IMG/VR virus record: IMGVR_UViG_3300021057_000026
Coordinates: 1 to 36,562 of that record
Origin: a virus
Direction: 5' to 3' (one strand)
DNA: 36,562 nt
Made by a program: the position numbers and the translations under genes
The notes under the pieces: model-generated
What the model saw: only the letters and a program-made list of their open reading frames with translations
What the model was told of the DNA's origin: nothing
Database searches by the model: none
Shown: positions 33,103 through 36,562 of the stretch, one piece after another
Position numbering within the stretch: the stretch's first letter is position 1
How the letters are laid out: each line of letters opens with the position of its first letter

Positions 33103-33816
33103 ATGAAAAAATTCGTTGCACTATACAGGGTATCTACTCAAAAGCAGGGGAACTCTGGCCTTGGTCTTGAGGCTCAACAAGACTGTGTTAGATCTTTCGT
33201 TCAATCCGCTGGCGGTGTCCTGGTCCGTGAGATCACCGAGGTTGAGTCGGGCGGTAATAAGGATCGCATCCAGTTCGGGTCAACTGTCAACCTGGACAAA
33301 CTCCTGGGCAAGCGTAAGCAACTGCGTGAGGCTATCGAGTTGGCGAAGATCGAGGGGGCAACCATCGTGGTGAAGGAATCATCTCGTCTTACTCGTTTCT
33401 CCCTGCTAATGGATTACCTACTCGCCAATGGAATCGACTTCGTGTGTGCAGCATCCCCGAACGATACTCCGCTAATCATAAAGTTCAAGACTGCGTTAGC
33501 AGAGGAAGAGTTGGTTAAGATCTCCGAGCGTACAACTGCTGCGCTCCAGATGAAGAAGGCCAAGGGCGTGAAACTTGGAACTTGCAATCTAACTGATCAG
33601 GGTAGACAAAAGGCTGGCGCAACTGTGCGTGAGAAGGCACTGAATGATGAGCACAACCGCAGGGCAATCTCCATGATTACAACCCTAAAAGGGATCGGAA
33701 GATCCTACCGAGCAATAGCCGAGCAGTTGAACTCAGGGGGTTTCAAAACATCCAGAGGCGGATCCTTCACTGGTTGGGCTGTCCAGGTTCTATACGAACG
33801 CCACTTGACTTTATGA
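33103..33816 (+). CDS. serine recombinase (resolvase/invertase family)
   Basis: 237 aa. Catalytic Ser11 and Arg9 in YRVSTQKQGNSGLGLEAQ; further active-site region KESSRLTRF (91-99); E-helix region FKTALAEEELVKISERTTAA; C-terminal helix-turn-helix GRSYRAIAEQLNSGG with RGGSFTGWAVQVLYERH. Size fits small resolvase/invertase-type enzymes rather than large serine integrases. The gene is clearly more GC-rich in codon choice than its neighbours, suggesting recent acquisition. Could mediate inversion, resolution or integration near the flanking palindromes. Confidence 0.9.
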   Translation: MKKFVALYRVSTQKQGNSGLGLEAQQDCVRSFVQSAGGVLVREITEVESGGNKDRIQFGSTVNLDKLLGKRKQLREAIELAKIEGATIVVKESSRLTRFSLLMDYLLANGIDFVCAASPNDTPLIIKFKTALAEEELVKISERTTAALQMKKAKGVKLGTCNLTDQGRQKAGATVREKALNDEHNRRAISMITTLKGIGRSYRAIAEQLNSGGFKTSRGGSFTGWAVQVLYERHLTL

Positions 33817-33884
33817 AAATAGTTGTGTAAGATTACTTGTTATTACTTCAGTTTGTCTGGGCTATCATTCATGGCCTCCTTTCG

Positions 33885-33920
33885 AAAAACCCCTGAGAGC
33901 GATCTTGGGGGTTTTTATTT
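33885..33920 (+). terminator. rho-independent terminator after recombinase
   Basis: AAAAACCCC (33885-33893) pairs with GGGGTTTTT (33908-33916), followed by ATTT. Confidence 0.65.
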
Positions 33921-33945
33921 CAGCGAAATTGTACTATAGGTTCAT

Positions 33946-33988
33946 AATGGTATTATAATTCCATCGGGACCTAACTTATAATACCATT
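33946..33988. repeat. 13-bp perfect inverted repeat
   Basis: AATGGTATTATAA (33946-33958) and TTATAATACCATT (33976-33988), 17-bp centre. Lies downstream of the recombinase; candidate recombination site or operator. Confidence 0.6.
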
Positions 33989-34122
33989 TCTGTATTAAAG
34001 GTAAATTTTCGTGTTTGGCTATAACTCACTTTTTTTACCCACTTAAGGCCAAATATAGATTCGGCAATCTATTACCGATTAGATCTTCTTTTAACAATAA
34101 AGGAACTGATTTAGGGGGTTTT

Positions 34123-34138
34123 CGGTAATATGTTACCG
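34123..34138. repeat. palindrome CGGTAATATGTTACCG
   Basis: 6-bp arms and 4-nt centre; half-site TTACCGAT also at 34070-34085. Possible operator. Confidence 0.45.
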
Positions 34139-34149
34139 ATCCAAAATGT

Positions 34150-34161
34150 GATCTAATGGGG
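34150..34161 (+). repeat. GATCYAATGGGK element 1
   Basis: GATCTAATGGGG; related elements at 34684 and 35688 lie next to -35 boxes of early promoters. Confidence 0.45.
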
Positions 34162-34446
34162 TCAAAAACCCAGACTGACACCCTGACATTCGGAAATTTT
34201 GGCAGGGGATTTTGTCATGTGTTTTCGGACCACACAACCCCCTAAACCACGTCTACCGTAATTTCCCTGCGGAATGATATCAAAAACGCAGATTATCATA
34301 TTAGCCCAAAATGACCAATACACTCGGTTTCTGTATGAAATGGTACAGTAAACCCCTTATATCGCTGCATTACGTTAGATCTGCTGAACGATCTTTCTTC
34401 CCCCTATATCGAGCCTCATCTGGTCTGATCGTGTCTTATAAATGAT

Positions 34447-34647
34447 CTAATCAATTGTGTACATCATTCTCCATCCCCTGTGAATTTTGCTGGGTGGATT
34501 TGTTCGGTAGTCTAAAAGGATCTGGTATATCAGGCTGGCTCTTTCATCCCCCATAAGTAACTTGTATTCCTTTACGGACAATACACGCTTTACCTGTTTC
34601 TTTAATTTTCTGGGTAGCCTTTTCTTTTCCCCCTTAATCTCTCTCAT
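34447..34647 (-). CDS. small basic protein, 66 aa
   Basis: MREIKGEKKRLPRKLKKQVK...: strongly basic N-terminus, then YKLLMGDERASLIYQILLDY. ATG 34647 is 5 nt after TATGAT; a TTG two codons earlier is less likely. Possibly nucleic-acid binding; no family recognised. Confidence 0.65.
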   Translation of the reverse strand: MREIKGEKKRLPRKLKKQVKRVLSVKEYKLLMGDERASLIYQILLDYRTNPPSKIHRGWRMMYTID

Positions 34648-34652
34648 GATCA

Positions 34653-34681
34653 ATCATACCCATCCCGATTCAAATAATCAA
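34653..34681 (-). promoter_or_regulatory. early promoter
   Basis: TTGATT (34676-34681), 17 nt, TATGAT (34653-34658), ATG 5 nt later. Confidence 0.7.
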
Positions 34682-34683
34682 GT

Positions 34684-34695
34684 GATCTAATGGGT
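34684..34695 (+). repeat. GATCYAATGGGK element 2
   Basis: GATCTAATGGGT, 2 bp upstream of the -35 of the minus early promoter at 34653-34681. Confidence 0.45.
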
Positions 34696-34770
34696 GAGCT
34701 TTCATGTTGCATTTATGATCTATTCTGATACATTCTTTACCTCTGAGATAGATCCTGATTTCGGGGGAGA

Positions 34771-34799
34771 TTGATTTAATAGGGATTATTCTATATGGT
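34771..34799 (+). promoter_or_regulatory. early promoter
   Basis: TTGATT (34771-34776), 17 nt, TATGGT (34794-34799), ATG 6 nt later. Confidence 0.7.
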
Positions 34800-34805
34800 T
34801 AACAC

Positions 34806-34949
34806 ATGAAAGATCTGCTCAGAATTTATATCTCTTTACCCACCAGCATGAAGTATTATTATCTTAAAAGTAATGGGCGACATAAACGACCTTCTTTCCT
34901 TAAAACTTTAAGTTCACTCCAATTCAGGAATATGGTATCAGGCAAATAA
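34806..34949 (+). CDS. early mini-protein, 47 aa
   Basis: MKDLLRIYISLPTSMKYYYL...; basic, M-K-D-L start like the array minis but on the plus strand. Leaderless. Followed by a terminator. Confidence 0.65.
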   Translation: MKDLLRIYISLPTSMKYYYLKSNGRHKRPSFLKTLSSLQFRNMVSGK

Positions 34950-34950
34950 A

Positions 34951-34973
34951 AAAGGGATCTAATCGATCCCCTT
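34951..34973. terminator. bidirectional terminator
   Basis: AAGGGATC-TAATC-GATCCCCTT hairpin with A/T-rich flanks between convergent genes. Confidence 0.55.
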
Positions 34974-34976
34974 ATA

Positions 34977-35627
34977 TCATTTCAGTATCACTTTACTCAG
35001 GTGCTCACTCTTTCCATCACCCGTATTTGCATAGATGAACTCGTACCTGTTCTTCTTTCTGTTTTCCTCTGTATTATCGCTGATATAGAAACTGTGTATT
35101 TTAAAATCTCTCTGACCATCAGCATACGAACAATTATGTGGTATGGTAAACTCCATTCCTTTTCTGTATTCTACTCCTGTTATCATATTCCTGAAATACA
35201 CTTCCCCATGATCGGTCATTCTGGATTCGTATACTTCCCTTCTTGGTGAGATCATCCTCCAGTCCTGTCCTGTTAGAAATTCTCTCCTGAACTTCTCTTC
35301 CGTAATCTGATCATTGGAATTCAGCACATAGAATTCTGTATCCTTTAGCTGTACCTTTATCTTTGAGTGGGTATGTTGGAATATTACCTCTTCTGGTTGT
35401 TCTTCCTTCTTAGCCTTATCTACCTTTATTTCTTTATTGGTATGTATTATAACTCTTACCCAGGGATTGTCCATATTCGCATCAATGAACTCTGTATAAT
35501 TAGATTTCCCCAGATCCTGGGCGATTTCCCTATCCAACGCCTTTACTGGATCATTATCATTGTTATATGTGTATACCGTGATGTTTCTGCCATCTGGTAG
35601 TATCGTGCTTACCTTTTCTACATCCAT
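34977..35627 (-). CDS. hypothetical protein, 216 aa
   Basis: MDVEKVSTILPDGRNITVYT...; largely beta-strand with charged linkers (KVDKAKKEEQPEE). No family recognised. ATG 35627 follows a 6-codon leader frame by 1 nt; promoter 35655-35683. Largest early-type gene at this end. Confidence 0.65.
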   Translation of the reverse strand: MDVEKVSTILPDGRNITVYTYNNDNDPVKALDREIAQDLGKSNYTEFIDANMDNPWVRVIIHTNKEIKVDKAKKEEQPEEVIFQHTHSKIKVQLKDTEFYVLNSNDQITEEKFRREFLTGQDWRMISPRREVYESRMTDHGEVYFRNMITGVEYRKGMEFTIPHNCSYADGQRDFKIHSFYISDNTEENRKKNRYEFIYANTGDGKSEHLSKVILK

Positions 35628-35628
35628 A

Positions 35629-35649
35629 TCATCTAATTTGATTAATCAT
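35629..35649 (-). CDS. six-codon leader peptide candidate
   Basis: MINQIR-stop. Its ATG is 5 nt after TATGAT, exactly the leaderless spacing, and its TGA is 1 nt before the ATG of 34977-35627, so it could couple translation. Very short, hence uncertain. Confidence 0.35.
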   Translation of the reverse strand: MINQIR

Positions 35650-35654
35650 TCATA

Positions 35655-35683
35655 ATCATACTTATTCCCCCTGAGTTTGTCAA
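35655..35683 (-). promoter_or_regulatory. early promoter
   Basis: TTGACA (35678-35683), 17 nt, TATGAT (35655-35660). Divergent from 35701-35729. Confidence 0.7.
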
Positions 35684-35687
35684 GGAT

Positions 35688-35699
35688 GATCCAATGGGG
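35688..35699 (+). repeat. GATCYAATGGGK element 3
   Basis: GATCCAATGGGG lies between the two divergent -35 boxes (35683 and 35701). Confidence 0.45.
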
Positions 35700-35700
35700 C

Positions 35701-35729
35701 TTGATTTAAGGGGATTTATTCTGTATGAT
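35701..35729 (+). promoter_or_regulatory. early promoter
   Basis: TTGATT (35701-35706), 17 nt, TATGAT (35724-35729), ATG 5 nt later. Nearly identical in full to 36468-36496. Confidence 0.75.
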
Positions 35730-35734
35730 TACCT

Positions 35735-35881
35735 ATGGAGAAAGAAAGACTTATTGCCTTTGTTAACTGGATCCTGGAGGAAAAGGAAAAAGGTAGCTTT
35801 GAAGATGCTTACAACTTTATTGATAAGTTAGAATATCAATTAGAACGATTGATGGATAATACACAAAATAATGGAGGATAG
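35735..35881 (+). CDS. early mini-protein, 48 aa
   Basis: MEKERLIAFVNWILEEKEKG...; acidic helix. Leaderless first gene of a plus-strand run. Confidence 0.65.
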   Translation: MEKERLIAFVNWILEEKEKGSFEDAYNFIDKLEYQLERLMDNTQNNGG

Positions 35882-36026
35882 TTTTTATAACTCCGATAAC
35901 TACGTTCTACGCTACGAATATATCTGGACGATTAGATTTGAACTGGTAGGTAATCCTTTTCTGTACCTCTCTTTCTTACCATCGTTTGGATTCAGAACTG
36001 TGAATGGACACGGTTATATTTCATAA
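35871..36026 (+). CDS. mini-protein, 51 aa
   Basis: MEDSFYNSDNYVLRYEYIWT...; starts 11 nt before the previous stop. Aromatic-rich C-terminus like array minis. Confidence 0.6.
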   Translation: MEDSFYNSDNYVLRYEYIWTIRFELVGNPFLYLSFLPSFGFRTVNGHGYIS

Positions 36027-36037
36027 ATAATTTGCCA

Positions 36038-36178
36038 ATGGAAGAGCTAATAGAGGGTTTCAAGCAATTTCTTAAATACGAGGGAATAGGTTATTATAAC
36101 ACATTGTATTTAGCATGTCCGATGCAGTCTATTCCTTATTATCTTACCATGGGATATCCCCCTGGATCTCTTGTGTGA
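36038..36178 (+). CDS. mini-protein, 46 aa
   Basis: MEELIEGFKQFLKYEGIGYY...; M-E-E-L start. 11-nt gap after the previous stop. Function unknown. Confidence 0.6.
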   Translation: MEELIEGFKQFLKYEGIGYYNTLYLACPMQSIPYYLTMGYPPGSLV

Positions 36179-36262
36179 TGTGAAGTGATAATGTATCGTT
36201 AATGTTTTCGGGTGGAATTCAAATAAACATTACTACAACGCATTTAACTCCAAGTTAGACTA

Positions 36263-36403
36263 ATGAATGAAATACTTTTAACCATGCACCCAGGCTTGAT
36301 ACGATTATGCAATCGTGCGGGAATTGCCGATTGGATTACCATCGCATTAATGGAACAATGCGGGTTTAATTACCGTGAATTCCGTTTCAGAGTAGATTTC
36401 TAA
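36263..36403 (+). CDS. mini-protein, 46 aa
   Basis: MNEILLTMHPGLIRLCNRAG..., ending FNYREFRFRVDF. No clear promoter. Function unknown. Confidence 0.55.
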   Translation: MNEILLTMHPGLIRLCNRAGIADWITIALMEQCGFNYREFRFRVDF

Positions 36404-36407
36404 ACCC

Positions 36408-36509
36408 ATGGAAGATAAATTCTATTTAGACATAGTTAGCATCATCACTGAGGATTCTAATAGAGGCTTGATTTTGGGGGATTTATTATGTATGATTACC
36501 TATGAATGA
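36408..36509 (+). CDS. mini-protein, 33 aa
   Basis: MEDKFYLDIVSIITEDSNRG...; its second half is encoded by the next gene's promoter, so it may be a shortened remnant. 4-nt gap to the previous gene. Confidence 0.4.
   Translation: MEDKFYLDIVSIITEDSNRGLILGDLLCMITYE
36468..36496 (+). promoter_or_regulatory. early promoter
   Basis: TTGATT (36468-36473), 17 nt, TATGAT (36491-36496), ATG 5 nt later. Confidence 0.75.
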
Positions 36510-36562
36510 TTTATTTTACTCGTTCCTACCTCTGCGCCAGGGACTCTTTCCTTCTAACGGAC
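36502..36562 (+). CDS. early mini-protein, 5' part only
   Basis: MNDLFYSFLPLRQGLFPSNG, continuing past the window end. M-N-D-L start, leaderless spacing. Confidence 0.55.
   Translation, partial: MNDLFYSFLPLRQGLFPSNG

Larger units (their letters stand above)
33817..34446. other. gene-poor regulatory/palindrome region
   Basis: After the terminator no convincing gene is seen over about 600 bp (a 45-codon minus frame at 34162-34299 lacks promoter or overlap support). It holds the inverted repeat 33946-33988, the palindrome 34123-34138, and the first GATCTAATGGGG element. Confidence 0.5.

Noticed and set aside
33103-33816. Transposon insertion around the serine recombinase
   Set aside because: No terminal inverted repeats or target-site duplication bracket the gene; only separate palindromes on either side.
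34162-34299. 45-codon minus-strand frame MIICVFDIIPQ...
   Set aside because: No promoter, no overlap with a neighbour and an unusual composition; treated as non-coding.

Overview
The window looks like part of the accessory genome of a large tailed bacteriophage that infects a Bacteroidota host. This rests on dense packing, very small overlapping genes (ATGA/TAATG junctions), almost no Shine-Dalgarno sites, promoters with TTG...N20...TA spacing and a TAnnTTTG-like -10 region (the Bacteroidota pattern), homing endonucleases (HNH, GIY-YIG), a tail-tube-like protein, and many proteins carrying what looks like a phage capsid-targeting N-terminus. No tRNA, rRNA, CRISPR array or insertion sequence was seen.

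Two expression classes stand out. (1) Early-type promoters TTGAYT-N17-TATGRT (23 with an exact 17-nt spacer, on both strands). In most of them the start codon lies 5-7 nt after the -10 hexamer, so transcripts should begin at or next to the ATG (leaderless). (2) A second motif, ATATTTAT, without a -35 box, in front of 26 genes. In 18 of them TATTTA is 5 or 6 nt from the ATG. I call it the late motif. It sits mainly before genes whose products start with M-K/R-x-I-I-K/R-x-I-L-x-E. That peptide resembles the capsid targeting sequence (CTS) of T4 internal head proteins, which the prohead protease cuts after I/L-x-E. About 19 such proteins occur here. Some carry recognisable enzyme-like domains: a 2H phosphoesterase, an ADP-ribosyltransferase-like protein, a C/H/D thiol-protease-like protein and an OmpA-like domain protein. 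Many others share a small recurring domain ending in a helix of the type F-G-I-D-x3-A-x2-I-x3-W. I infer a set of virion-packaged, possibly injected, proteins.

Layout: 1-11.7 kb, mostly late/CTS genes plus HNH, a secreted CAP-domain protein and GIY-YIG. 11.7-13.8 kb, an early operon ending in zinc-finger minis. 14.2-15.7 kb, an early operon with a CoaD-like nucleotidyltransferase. 16-22.6 kb, alternating CTS genes and early mini-operons, including an orphan response regulator and a lipoprotein. 22.6-30.2 kb, a minus-strand array of 45 tiny genes (31-90 aa) with M-x-E/D-L starts and internal paralogy, driven by repeated early promoters. 30.3-32.6 kb, four CTS genes and a tail-tube-like protein. 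32.7-33.1 kb, a GC-rich palindromic, G-tract island. 33.1-33.8 kb, a GC-richer serine recombinase. 33.8-34.4 kb, gene-poor with palindromes. 34.4-36.6 kb, early small genes on both strands.

Two plus-strand structured RNA candidates lie at 328-465 and about 2500-2682. Many genes shorter than 60 codons and several corrected starts are reported; starts were chosen from promoter position and overlap with the neighbouring gene.
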